Made by a program: the position numbers and the translations under genes
Origin: Albifimbria verrucaria
Taxonomy: Eukaryota; Ascomycota; Sordariomycetes; Hypocreales; Stachybotryaceae
Reading direction: 5' to 3'
NCBI GenBank assembly: GCA_020081605.1
Contig: JAHREC010000019.1
Coordinates: forward strand, 558,001-622,000
Length of the DNA: 64,000 nt
Shown here: piece after piece, positions 1-12,086 of the stretch
Layout of the letters: every line of letters begins with the position of its first letter
Numbering within the stretch: position 1 is the stretch's first letter
Notes under the pieces: model-generated
Databases searched by the model: none
Told to the model about the DNA's origin: nothing
Seen by the model: the letters and a program-made list of their open reading frames with translations, nothing else

Positions 1-497
1 TGAATGAGAACCCCTGGGTTGGAGATTCATTACTGTGTCTGAGGATGTCGTGGTAGTTCCCGTGATGTTGATCCGGGGCTCACTCTCCCCGGCATGTGCG
101 TGACCGAGATTTTGAGAACTGTATCAAGTGTAGTTGGATAGGGTATTGGAGGCAGACAGAAATTTGAAGGGCTACCACTCCTGACCCAGAACTGAGGGGA
201 TAAACCTTTGGCGAACTGGGACAAAGGGCATGCTGTAGGAGTGCTTCGCACCTCTCTAGCCTCTCTGTCATTTCTTTCACCGGTTGTCGTCGCTTCCGCG
301 GCGGCGCGGGAGTACTTGGAACACAAGAAACCCCAAGCTATGCAATGTTCAGTCGCGCTAGAAAGAGTGTGAGAGAAAACATACCCTTTTGCAGTGTGAG
401 CATGGACTTTGACGGTCACACTTTTCTTGCTTTGCTGACAGAAGACACAAGCCAAGCGCCTGGATTGTGTTTTCTTGATGGGCGACATAGGCATCAT
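1..497 (-). CDS. Zn(II)2Cys6 transcription factor, N-terminal part (runs off the left edge)
   Basis: The minus strand starts at an ATG at 497 (further in-frame ATGs at 494 and 488). A basic leader, SPIKKTQSRR, is followed by a Zn cluster with the spacing C-x2-C-x6-C-x5-C-x2-C (ACVFC, KKCDRQSPC, SHC). Reading the cluster needs one extra A in the AAAA run near 412, so a one-base loss is inferred. A GTATGT intron of about 72 nt (roughly 318 to 389) follows, then a basic linker (RKRRQPVKEM) leading into a leucine-rich coiled coil (TERLERCEALL). This is the classic DNA-binding and dimerisation layout of fungal binuclear-cluster regulators. A second frame break lies near 83 to 92. The activation region is outside the window. 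It is divergent from the ABC transporter, which it may regulate (inference). Confidence 0.75.
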
Positions 498-1544
498 CTT
501 ATGTGTCCTATACTCGAAAAGATCCTGTAGTACTAAACGATTCCTCAATCGAGTAGAATTCCCATAGAAGTTCAAAAGAAATAGAGTGTATCACCAGGGA
601 TGGAGAGTGTGACGCTTGGGCTTGGGTGGAAATCATTCGTGTTCAGGCCCCAAGCTTATGAAATGAGTGTGTAGAAAATACAGCTACGCGCCAGTCATAC
701 ACATGAGCTTACATATTTGCCATGGCCACATCCATCAAAGTGATCCCTGCTGCATTGAGCCCCAAGAACCCCTAGGTTTACGCCATCAAATTAGGCGCAT
801 GATGTCTCCTCTACACCCACTCATTAACATAGCCTAGCGTTTTCTCCACCCCTTTCAAACTTGCAAAGCGAAGAGGCAATTCCGCACCAGTGGATACAAC
901 CCAAGTGGCTATCTGGCTAGGGGTTCTCGGTATGCTTCTAGAGTCCGAATGTCGGGCTGTTCCTGGGATGACATCAATTGGGGCTTTTGGCCAATTATGT
1001 GCTGCTGTGAGAAAGGATGCAACCCTGTTCTGACGCCAAGTAACCATAAGCAGTTGGATGATACAGGGAGAATTTGGAGTAATTCTGCGGTGGGTACTGT
1101 CAGAGCATGCACCCGAGAATTGTACTATCGGGGAGAGGAACCCGCTGCTCATCGGGGTTACTAATCTCTGGGTTCTTTTAGAATCCGTCTCCCCGTCATG
1201 GCGGACAGAGAATCTTACCGCAAATTGCTTTATTATACCGCCCCTGCCATCTCTTTTGGTGGCAGGTTCTCCTTTAGGTCAGTGTTATGAGAAATCTCAA
1301 CACTTCTCATCTTCCACTTGCCCTCATTTGACTTGCTCGTTGACTCAAATTCTTGGTTCTTGGACGAGCAAATAGAGTGGTGTCTAGGTGGCTGTGGGTG
1401 GATCTGAGTTTGGTGATAATACAAAGACATGTAAGTCAAATCTGGTTACGGCCATGTTCCATATCTATGCTTTCTCTGGAGCCGTTTGTTTGGAAACCCA
1501 TACACTTTCAAGTCACTAACAAGAGGATAATAGAAACATCTACC
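498..1544. promoter_or_regulatory. Shared intergenic region between divergent regulator and ABC transporter
   Basis: About 1 kb with no supportable gene. It lies between the start of the Zn(II)2Cys6 regulator (minus) and the start of the PDR transporter (plus), so it should hold both promoters. Short open frames here are not protein-like. I could not pick out a convincing CGG-repeat binding site by eye. Confidence 0.4.
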
Positions 1545-4500
1545 ATGGAAGATCTCAATGAGAAACAAAGGGGTGTTTCTTCATCGTACGCCACTGGAAG
1601 TAGCACCACAGATGTCGATCGTAACAGTAGCTCTCGGTCTACTCACAAGGCCCTGACCGAGGGTGCGGAACTCGACGATGATACGTCAACGCAGGAGAGC
1701 CACGAATCGGAGATGGAACGACGCCACTCGGTTGTACAGGACCTGGCACGCGCAATCACTCGCCAGTCAACGCATTATGATACACCAACTAATGGTCGCG
1801 CACTGTTTGGCATCGATGACCCCGACTCGCCACTAAATCCAAATGGAAAACACTTCAGTGCACGAGCCTGGGCGAAGAGCCTCTCCCAATACTCTATCGA
1901 ACATGGTGCTGGTTTCCGACAAGCAGGATTTTGCTTCCAGAATCTCAACGTGTTTGGCTATGGCACGGAGGCAGACTATCAAAAGGATGTCGGCAATGTC
2001 ATATATGGCCTCCCTGGTGTCATAGCCAACCAGTTTGCCAAAAACAGAGGCCAGCGCCGAATAGATATCGTCCAGAACTTTGACGGTGTCGTGAAAGCGG
2101 GAGAGATGCTCGTTGTTCTGGGCCCACCAGGCGCTGGCTGTTCCACTTTCCTCAAGGCAATTGCTGGGGAGACAAATGGCATCTTCATCGATGAATCTAG
2201 TTATCTCAACTATCAAGGCATTACAGCCAAGGAAATGCATACGGCTCACAAAGGAGAAGCCATTTATACTGCCGAAGTGGACGTGCACTTCCCAATGCTC
2301 TCAGTTGGGGACACGTTGACTTTTGCTTCTCGCGCCCGCTGCCCACGCACTATTCCCGATGGCTTGTCTAGGGACGAGTACTGCAACCACATGCGAGATG
2401 TTGTCATGAGCATGTATGGTATCAGCCATACCGTAAACACCCGTGTCGGCAATGAATACGTGAGGGAGTCTCTGGAGGCGAACGTAAGCGAGTCACAATC
2501 GCTGAAGCAACTCTATCCAGCGCACCCTTCAATGTTGGGATAACTCTACGCGAGGTCTTGACTCCGCCAACGCTCTCGAGTTTTGCAAGACTCTTCGACT
2601 TCAGTCTGAGATATTCGGTCAAACTTGTGCGGTATCAATCTACCAAGCTCCACAGAGTGCTTATGATTTGTTTGACAAAGTAGTCGTGCTATACGAAGGA
2701 CGACAAATATTCTATGGCCGCGCGGATAAAGCAAAGGAATATTTCATCAACCTCGGCTTCGACTGCCCAGATCGCCAGACCACCCTGACTTTTTGACATC
2801 CATGACGGCCCCACTGGAGCGAGTTGTTCGTCCTGGTTGGGAGTCTCGTGTGCCACGAACGCCTGATGACTTTGCCAAGGCATGGAAAAACAGCCCCAAC
2901 TATCGTGCTCTACAAGCCGAAATCGAAGCTTACAAGGCCGAGAATCCCTTAATGGCCCAACTGCTGAGCAGTTCCGTGCCCATAAAAAGGCTACTCAGGG
3001 CAAGGGCCAGCGAGTCAAGTCACCTTATACCTTGACATACGCCCAGCAAGTCAAGTTGTGTGTCTGGCGAGGTTGGAAGCGACTAATCGGTGATCCAAGT
3101 ATCACACTGTTTCAACTGATTGCCAACACCGTGATGGGTCTCATCATCACATCGCTTTTCTACAATCTGAAGCTTACAACAGACAGCTTCTTCCAGCGTG
3201 GAGCTCTTCTTTTCGTTGCCATCTTATCAAATGCCTTCTCAAGTGCTCTGGAAATTCTGACTCAGTACGCCCAACGCCCAATAGTCGAAAAACAAGATCG
3301 CTACGGATTCTATCATGCTTCTTCCGAAGCTTTCGCATCAGTTCTTGTTGATCTCCCTTACAAAATTTGCAACAGCATTTTCTACAACCTTGTCCTTTAC
3401 TTTATGACAAATCTGAGACGGGAGCCAGGGCCGTTCTTCTTTTTCTGGTTCGCTACATTCCTTATGACGTTGGCTATGTCTGGTCTCTTCCGATCTATGT
3501 GAGTATCTTGATCGACTCCTTCGATAAACCTTAACTAACAAATTAGTGCGTCGTTGTCTCGTACACTGTCACAAGCTATGGTTCCCGCCTCTGTCCTCAT
3601 CTTGGCTCTCGTCATCTTCACAGGATTTGTCATTCCAGTCGACTATATGCTCGGCTGGTGCCGCTGGATCAATTACCTGGATCCTGTAGCATATGGCTTC
3701 GAAGCTCTTATGATCAACGAATTTTACGGTCGCTCGTACGAATGCACATCTTACGTCCCTAGTCCCATGGTTAAGGGGTATGAAGACGTCGGCCTTGATA
3801 ACAGGGCGTGTACTGCAGTTGGTTCTGTACCTGGCCAACCCTTTGTGAACGGTGCCGACTATATTCGAACACAGTACTCCTATGACCCTAGCCATAAGTG
3901 GAGGAATATTGGTATCCTCATCGCTTTCGCTGTTGGTCTACATTTGATCTACTTCCTGGCTACCGAATACATCTCTGCCAAGAAATCCAAAGGTGAAGTT
4001 CTCGTCTTCCGAAAAGGCCATTTGGCTTCTCCAGCCCGTAAAGGAAAAGACGATGTTGAGGCATCTGTTTCAGGCCCCATCGCTATCGTTGACAAGAACC
4101 CGAACTCATCTGGAGACGCTCTTATACAACAATCAACAAGTGTTTTCCACTGGAACAATGTCTGTTATGACATTAAGATTAAGGGAGAACCAAGACGTAT
4201 TTTGGATAACGTTGATGGTTGGGTAAAACCTGGTACTCTTACTGCGCTGATGGGTGTGTCCGGAGCTGGAAAAACAACTTTGCTCGACTGCCTCGCGGAT
4301 CGTGTCTCTATGGGTGTCATCACTGGCGAAATGCTGGTGGACGGGAAGTTACGTGATGATTCCTTCCAGCGCAAAACAGGCTACGTTCAGCAACAAGACC
4401 TTCATCTTGAGACAACAACAGTTCGTGAAGCTCTCGAATTTAGTGCCCTTCTTCGTCAACCAGCTAGCACACCACGAGCTGAAAAGCTTGCATATGTGGA

Positions 4501-6069
4501 CGAGGTAATTAAACTACTGGATATGGAGCCGTATGCCGAGGCTGTGGTTGGAGTCCTCGGCGAGGGCCTGAATGTTGAGCAACGAAAGAGATTGACCATC
4601 GGTGTTGAACTTGCGGCTAAGCCACCTCTACTGCTATTTGTTGACGAGCCCACATCTGGTCTTGACTCGCAAACCTCATGGGCCATTCTTGACCTGCTGG
4701 AAAAGCTTTCAAAAGCTGGGCAGTCTATCTTGTGTACTATCCATCAACCGTCGGCTATGCTGTTCCAGCGCTTTGATCGTCTGCTCTTCCTTGCCAAGGG
4801 AGGCAAGACGGTTTACTTTGGAGATATTGGCAAGAACTCAGAGACTCTCATCTCATATTTCGAACGACAGGGTGCTGGAAAATGCCAGCCAGGCGAGAAT
4901 CCAGCCGAGTGGATGCTTGGGGCTATTGGTGCTGCTCCTGGTTCCGTGTCCGACGTGGATTGGTTTCAAGCGTGGCACGACAGTCCCGAGTATCAAGAGG
5001 TTCAAGCAGAACTTCACCGTCTCAAAGAGAACGGTGAGACTAGAAGATCTTCGACTGGCATGGAGAACACCGATCAATACAAGGAGTTCGCCTCACCACT
5101 GTGGGACCAGCTCCTGATTGTCTGCAAGCGCGTGTTCCAACAATTCTGGCGCACCCTTCCTACATTTACTCGAAACTCGTTCTTTGTATCTCTGTCGCTC
5201 TTTTCATTGGTCTAGTATTCTTGAACGCACCCCTTAGCATTCAGGGCTTACAAAACCAAATGTTTGCCATTTTCCAAATTCTCAGCATCTTTGGTCAACT
5301 TGTACAACAACAGATGCCGTACTTTGTCACTCAACGCTCTCTATACGAGGTCCGAGAGCGGCCATCCAAGACCTACAGCTGGAAAGTCTTTATGTTATCG
5401 CAAATTATTGCTGAGATTCCTTGGAATACGCTGATGTCCGTCTTCATGTTCATCTGCGTGTACTATCCTGTCGGATTCAACAATAATGCTGCTGTAACAG
5501 GTTCCGAAACGGAGCGAGGTGGTCTTATGTGGCTCTTGTTCTGGCAATTCATGATGTTCACCTGCACAGCTGCTCACGCTTGCATTGCCATCACCGAGAC
5601 GGCGGAAGCTGGAGGCAACCTTGCTAACCTCCTCTTCATGATGTGTCTACTGTTCTGCGGTGTCTTGGCATCTCCATCAACAATGCCTGGCTTCTGGATC
5701 TTCATGTATCGTGTCTCGCCTTTCACTTACTGGATCTCATCCGTGCTCACCACTGGTCTCGCCAATGCCGAGGTCACCTGCGCAAGCAATGAACTTGTTT
5801 CTGTTATTCCGCCCAGTGACCAGACGTGCGGCGAGTTCTTGAGCGATTTCGCCGCCGCCGCGGGCGGCCGAGTTATGGACCTTAATGCAACATCGGAATG
5901 CCATTACTGTCCTATTGCCAATACCAATGGGTTCCTTGCTGGCCTTGGCCTTAGCTACGAAAACAGATGGCGCGACTTTGGAATTGGCTGGGCCTATGTC
6001 TTCTTCAACATTGCGGCCTCGCTGACCCTCTACTGGCTCCTGCGGATGCCAAAGGGTAAGCGCAAGTAG
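1545..6069 (+). CDS. PDR/CDR-type ABC multidrug transporter (ABC-G, full size)
   Basis: ATP-driven plasma-membrane exporter with NBD1-TMD1-NBD2-TMD2 order, about 1,490 residues. The start ATG at 1545 sits in a good context (taccATGG). NBD1 has the degenerate PDR Walker A (GPPGAGCS, near residue 192) with Cys in place of Lys. NBD2 has a canonical Walker A (GVSGAGKTT), a signature ([12 protein letters not shown]) and a Walker B ([15 protein letters not shown]). One 49-nt intron at 3499-3547 (GTGAGT to TTAG) restores the RSIASLSRT reading. Five single-base losses break the frame: GGG at 2464-2466, TTCAA at 2528-2532, CCC at 2783-2785, AA at 2951-2952 and CCC at 5154-5156. Each is repaired by one base and the protein then continues with family-typical sequence, including the NBD1 signature region. 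Sequencing error is likelier than a pseudogene. Pairing with the neighbouring regulator suggests drug or metabolite efflux. Confidence 0.9.
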
Positions 6070-6657
6070 AGTTAAAGACCATTCATCGATTTCCGACTTT
6101 GAATCTTGGTTTCCTAGACTATCATATTTTCTTTCCTTTGTATATAATTTAGGTTGTTTTCTTTAGTATCTATATAGACTGGACCGCAATAATACCGAGC
6201 TTTTATAGACATACTTTCGTTTCGTCATATGCACAATAGAAGAGGTCCTTGGCTCCCGCAAGGGTTGCGAATACCCTATCGATTAAACACTTGATAAACA
6301 ACGTATATGACTTTCGCCTCAAGTGGCGAGGAATGTAGTATTAGACGTGCTGAGCTGCGCAAGTTCAGTGCTGCGAGCGACCAAGCGGCTGGACCTTTTA
6401 TTTGTGTAAATACAATAGCACGGATAACTGGGGATAGTACTACAAGTTTGCTGTGGAGGCAGGCGTGATTCACCAGTACGCAGGCATCACGAGGGCCTAA
6501 GCCCGTGCGATAGGTCTGCTCGAAACAGAGACGACATCTGTCAAGATTTTGCAGGACAAACCGAAGTTTATGTGGGATGGTTAGCTATAAAGCTCCCTAA
6601 TTCTAAACATTCTCTCATGCCACAGTCTAATACCGTAGTCTACAACAGACAGCCTGA
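6070..6657. other. Convergent intergenic region, no gene seen
   Basis: About 590 nt between the tail of the ABC transporter and the tail of the HET gene. T-rich stretches follow the transporter stop and probably belong to its 3' UTR. Nothing else is recognisable. Confidence 0.4.
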
Positions 6658-8903
6658 TCAGACAAGAGTAAATTGTATAATGGAAACCCCAACTTTTGTC
6701 AAGGCGGCCGGAGTTAGCCTGGGATCAGACTTTGTTGTAGCACCCGTTATGTTGTTTCTATAAACTTGGAACGTGATGGGATCGTCTACTGTTCTCTCAA
6801 TTTCGTTCCTTGGTACAACTTCCATCCCATCTGGCAAGCGAGCCATGCGTGGATCTTGGTCGCTTTCTTCCTCCGTTTCGGTATTAAAGTACTTGTAGAA
6901 ACCCGCTCCATCGATATTTTCCATATGGAATTGAACTTTCCAAGGAGATGGAAGCGGGCCAAGAAAAGCTCGTAGGTCTGCCAGTTCAGGCATGAAGCAC
7001 TCTCCAACCAACAGAAACCCTTCGCCACTTGTCTTTCGCAGTATCATCGGGCAATCAAAGCCCAGTAGACAGACCACAATATCTCCTAGTACAGTCAGCT
7101 TGATCAGGTATCACCACACCAATTTGTTCGTAACATACCTTCTTGAGTAGCGGAAGGCCCAAGGCCCCAGAAACCCTCAGCTGTCCTCAACACCCTCCTT
7201 TTTAATAGCATGTTGATACAATAGTTCTCAACGTAGGAAAGGCTCCTTTCACTACGTTTTCTACATCGCCATAACCAAATATGATCGATTCTTTGATCTC
7301 CGTCTCTAGCTCCTTTAATGGACCGATGAAACTCACAGGCAGCCTGTCCTGTAAGCAGCGGCAGAAGACTGTCCACATAAAACTTTTGGAGCCGGTGCCG
7401 AATGTTTTTGCTGGTTCTGTTTCCTTGAAATCGTCCATGAGATTACGCACAGCTCGGACAGTATCAAGAAAAGTCGAGCCGGATCCGTCACTGTAATCGG
7501 GGACGACTTTGCCAACGCCTTGAATGGTCCCCGCGTGGACACCACTAGCTTCGAGAGTTTGGCCCTTGAAAGAAACGTTGCACGCTGAATAGCCTGCGCA
7601 AAATTGCCAGCTTGCCCCCGTTCTACACTTAAGCTGGAAGAGCTCGTAAAATCCGGCACCCAGCTAGGCATACCCGGTCTTTGTGTTCCCATATCACAAG
7701 CGCGAAGCATTTCCAAGCGGCTGACATGTGAAACGTGGGATTTCAGAAAGTTGGCGTATACTTCCCTGTGGTAAGGGAGTAATCTGTTGTAATTTTATCC
7801 CGAAAAGACGGTGGGAAGAGTCCAAGGGCTCCATAAATGATATCCCTATCATCTGTGCATTTCCCTGAAAGGTCCTGCCCATTATATGCAAGATGCTGGC
7901 CGTAGGGAAGATGGGCACAGTTACCCTCATGACGAAGCGCACAACTTCGCGCGAAATGGCTGGATTGAGCTGGATTTTTGGGCCATTGTAAGCATGGCTC
8001 GCTGGAAATTCTCTCGTGATACGCTGTCATTGCCACATACGAAAACAGCCCGACGCGGAAGATGCAACTCTTGCACAATCCAGACACGGGTGAACCAAGG
8101 GCGGCGCAGCAAGGAATTGATGGCTACCCATGTCGAATTGTCGTAAGGTAAGGAGGTTTGGGGACTATACCATTCAGTATTTTCCGCTTGTGGCGCGCTG
8201 AACATACGTGAATCAGTCTTCCAGACGACCTGGCTTCCCAAATAGTCGAGTGTGCGTATAGCAAGTTTACTGTCTTCCTCTGGAAGACCGAGCCAGAGTA
8301 CGACTCCGCTGGCTTCTGTGTATACGGCTGCCGCCCGCTTTACTTGCTCGCTGCGCTCCTCTTTGTCATTCTGATTTATGCATATGGCGTCGATCCAGAG
8401 CGTGCGTGGGCGGTCTTCATATCTCAGGTGACGCAAAGCTGAAGCCAGATTGTCACGAATCTCGAGTGTCGCCGGAAGAGATAGTTCTTTGTCAATTCCG
8501 CCTGAGCAGGGGATGATTTTTGCCAACTCCGTTCTCGCTGTCGCTAACCCCCACGTATAGGACAGTGCCTCGTAGGCTAGTGGATTTTGCCATGTCTCTT
8601 GGTTGAAGTTGATATTGTGTAGGCTTTCGTCAAAGGCCGGATCTGGATGCGTCCATTGCGTCGTCCACTCCCTTTGTGATTTTCGTGGCAATAGCAAAGT
8701 CGCCTCGAAAGTTCTTCAAATACTTGCCAACCAGGAGGTAGCGTAGCTTGAATCTCTGGTAAGCTCGGCTTGCGAGGAGCCTCACTGGGAGTCAATACGG
8801 CATGCGAGATGCTGAGCGCAATGTCGTCGGCGAGCTGTCCAGCGTGAAGCGTAGCCAACCGAATCTCTCCGCTACACAGGGGCTGGTAATCATAAGAAGA
8901 CAT
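6658..8903 (-). CDS. HET-domain (heterokaryon incompatibility) protein with WW-like modules at both ends
   Basis: Starts at ATG 8903 (MSSYDYQPLCSGEIR). An N-terminal WW-like stretch (LPPGW...CYCHENHKG...TTQWTHPDP) precedes the HET domain, which shows AYEALSYTWG, TLWIDAICINQND and WFTRVWIVQEL. A RDIIYGALGLFP block and a C-terminal EGFWGLGPSATQEGD block are typical of the family. A 53-nt intron at 7086-7138 (GTATGT to CTAG) joins the last exon, which carries two degenerate WW-like units (LPSPW...YKYFN...DQDPRM and LPDGM...YRNN...SDPRL). At least six single-base losses interrupt the frame, near 8670, 7977, 7862, 7762, 7593 and 7246, all in short homopolymers. HET proteins trigger cell death or incompatibility on non-self recognition; the partner here is unknown. 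Confidence 0.8.
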
Positions 8904-10117
8904 GGCCTACCGAGCCCTGTTACGTCGTTCCCCTGTGGCCGAATTGTTGTGCCAAGAGAAGGTCAGCATGGCCCCCGCCTTGAATCACGATAATGATGGA
9001 TGGATTGTGGGGCAGGGCTGTACTCAGCTCTGTCTGGATTCGGGCTTCAACCAGCTTGTCCCACCTCAGCAGGTCCAACTATTGGCGATTGAACATTGGC
9101 ATTCCTTCCATCGAACCATTTCCCAAGATGATACGAGCTACCTGGAGCATTAACACTGCGGAATGGATGCTGGCGGATGTGCTCCAAGTTGTGAAACCAC
9201 AATCCCTGCGCTTTTCAATTAGTGGTCGCTACGCAGGCTGCAGCAAATGGCTCATCAGCTCCACCACTATGGTGCCGTACTGATAGGGGGTTAAGGACAC
9301 GGCCGAGTTTGCCTTCGTTGTGATGACCAAACTAGGTCCGTAAATAAACTTGCATAGAACCTGTAACCAGGCACCTTCGTTCTTGGTATGGGGATACAAT
9401 ATACCAGCCAGTATCTAGAGACAGCACGAAAAGGCTAGTCCATGTAAACCAGCATCAGTGGATAGTTGAGCCCCGGCAGCTTCACCCGCACCTCAGCCTT
9501 ACTCAATTACAGCCCAGGCTTTACCACTCAGGTAAAGATTCAGATCTAAAAGCGGGGATGACGTTTAGTGGGGTGGTGCATTGCGCGTACTTCGTAACCA
9601 TGATCTCAATCATCATTTGCCTTTGACCCGAAAGAATAGCTCCATTGTGCCAAGCCAACTGTCAACCCCGACCGGCAGCGACAAAGCTGCTTTCAATAGG
9701 ATCCCTTCTTATCCATGGTGCTATTAGTGCTCCGTATAGCAGAATATTTCCCTTTAGCCACATCATGTTAAAGTTATTGATACCTCTGTAAAGAAACCAA
9801 TGGAGACTTCCTCCCCATCAGGCACTACCTCTCTTCTTATTGCCCGGAGCCAGCAGCCTATCATATTACCCATGTTTGCAGATTCCAACCCCTGCTCGTG
9901 CTTACTACTATCATGACCTTAATAGGTTGTTGAGCCGCTCGATTGCATCCCACTGCTCGAACAAAAACGGTTATCCGAAATTGCAACAGCAAGGGCCAGG
10001 ACAATGTTTTCCCACTATCGCGGGTTATATAGCCGCGAGAGGACGCATACATGAAGTCGATTAGTGTGCACTCTGAACTACAGATAGAATTTGGATAACG
10101 ACAAGGACGTAGCCAAG
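8904..10117. other. Intergenic region, no gene seen
   Basis: About 1.2 kb between the divergent HET gene and the GPI-type gene. Open frames are short and lack family signatures or convincing splice continuity. Confidence 0.4.
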
Positions 10118-11117
10118 ATGGTTGCAAGCTCGACTTTGTGGATATTTTTATCCACCCTCAACATGGCTTCCACAGCTTTGGTCGGGTATTTCGAGTCTGA
10201 AAATTGTGTCGACCCTAAGGGTATGGAATCCTGCTACCAAAAAGCCGAAAGCGCTCGAGGGAAGTGCAACGACAACGAAGAATTCGATAAGTGTTTTCTA
10301 GCTTTCACACAGGATCAAGTGAGTTGCACGGCGACTCACTGCTGGAATCAGGTATACACTTGCGAATATCAGTTACTTGTTGAGGGACTGCTCGACTTCC
10401 TGGATAAAAGCACTTTTAAAGGGATTCCTTTTACCCGCCACCGGAGAATGCCGCAGTCTCATGCAATTGCAACTTTTCAAAAATAGCATCTTCGTTTTTG
10501 GATGTCTGGACAGCTGCAAAGGGGTGCGGAAAGAATATAGACAACGAGCTTGAAGACGAAGTCCTTGAAGCTTGTGTGTGCTGTGACATATCCGGCATAC
10601 TCTCGGCGTAAGTTAATTCCCAGTAGCAAGTGGCCCTTTACTTGGCTAACCCTACTCTCTGGTGTAGATTGCCTCAAGTTTGCCCTGACCATAACTTGAC
10701 CCTTAGTCGCTACCAGTCACACCCTGACTCAATAGAACGCATCTACAAGGACCTGTGGTCATCCTGTGGTGCATTTATGGACAAATTTCCTTGCAAATCC
10801 AGAGAGATGGACTTCCCGTCACCAGGCGGAATCAGTGATTTCGAGTTTTACAAGCCAGAGGACTTCAGCACTTTGGGCGGGACCAAGACTCTGGCCAATA
10901 GCCCAGGAACAATCACGGCACCTATCAGCGGTGCCACCTTTACGTGGACACACCTTGGACGTGAGATGCCCGTGACTGTGGCTAACGCTGAGGGGAAACC
11001 CACTGGTGACCCAGGCGAAACTGGAGATAATGAAGACAAGGAAATTTGGCCTCACACCAGGCTTCATCATTGCCAGTCATAGCTCTTCTGATTATGACAT
11101 GGACGATTTTTGGCTGA
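10118..11117 (+). CDS. Secreted cysteine-rich protein with GPI-anchor-like tail, function unknown
   Basis: I chose the ATG at 10118 because it begins a signal peptide (MVASSTLWIFLSTLNMASTA); an in-frame ATG at 10091 would add nine charged residues in front. The mature part is rich in cysteine (ENCVDPKGMESC, GKCNDN, DKCF, VSCTATHCW, YTCEY, VSCNCNF, EACVCCD). An intron at 10608-10667 (GTAAGT to GTGTAG, branch GGCTAAC) joins a second exon. Two one-base losses are inferred, in the TTTT run near 10431 and the AAA run near 11042. Correcting the second gives a small-residue stretch and a hydrophobic end (SSLPVIALLIMTWTIFG) followed by stop at 11117, which looks like a GPI attachment signal. I do not recognise the family. 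A cell-wall or surface role is inferred only from these signals. Confidence 0.6.
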
Positions 11118-12086
11118 GAATTTGAGAAGCAATGGCATGTATGGACTAGGCCCCATCATCACCGAAATTAGTTGTAATAGAAGAGGAGATACTATGTATC
11201 TGCTAGGGCCATATATCTTTAAGCCGAAGTCGACGAGTGTGAAGATTTTTATAGAAGATGAGTATTCAGCAAGCATTTGCACCCTACAACCCAACATGCA
11301 TAACCCTCATACTTAAAGCCCTCAAATAAAGCACCTCATAAGCCGCCCCGTCAATAGTTAGTCGTTTGAGTTGATACGGTGCTATATGGAGCAAATAATA
11401 ATGCCATGCAAAGAATTCTGGGTGAATCGAGGTGTGAACCAGCTTGGCAATGAGTCTGATTTAACGTCGCTTCCGTCTGATCCATGTGGCCAACATTGTG
11501 GACGCTCCATAATCGCCCTTGCCTCCGATCTAGTGAGATGGGCCCTGCACGCCCACGACATGGTTCCACTTGATGAAACATTTATGCTTAGCTTATTATT
11601 CCCTGAGTCATGTGTACTGAAGAATGACATTATCAGCCAAGGGCCTATGGTATCCCGAGCAAGGCCAAGAGTTACGGATAGAAACGAGTATGTAGTCCAA
11701 GTTGCCACTCATCCTCTCATATTGCATGTTCGTAGTCTTAGAAGTAAGCGCAGTCCCATGTCCAGCTTTGGCTCATATTCGGAAGTTCGTTAAAGAAACT
11801 TCATGGCGAAGTTCAACGTTGCTAGTTGAGCACTTGGTTTATATTGACCGTCTTTCTGATCTTCCTTGGTTAACACCAACCAGTGAATAGTCCGTGTCAA
11901 ATACCTGCAGATATGCGGGAGAAAATCGGAGTAGGTATTTGCTATGGGTTGAAATATGAACAAATGAATAAAACTATATCCAAGAATTTTCCACTACTTG
12001 TTGGTTTAGTGGTCCACCAATGTCACAAGTGCACAGCACTCAGCGGGTCCATATTGTAACGACAAAGGGATTGTGAAGGATGCCTC
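11118..12086. other. Intergenic region, no gene seen
   Basis: About 970 nt between the convergent GPI-type gene and the metalloprotease. Open frames of up to 140 codons occur but show no domain, signal peptide or splice logic. Confidence 0.35.

Noticed and set aside
1545..6069. Calling the ABC transporter and similar broken genes pseudogenes
   Set aside because: Breaks are single-base losses in homopolymers with family motifs resuming at once; error is the simpler explanation.
11371..11793. 140-codon plus frame between the GPI-type gene and the metalloprotease
   Set aside because: Overlaps a minus frame of similar length and has no motif or signal peptide.
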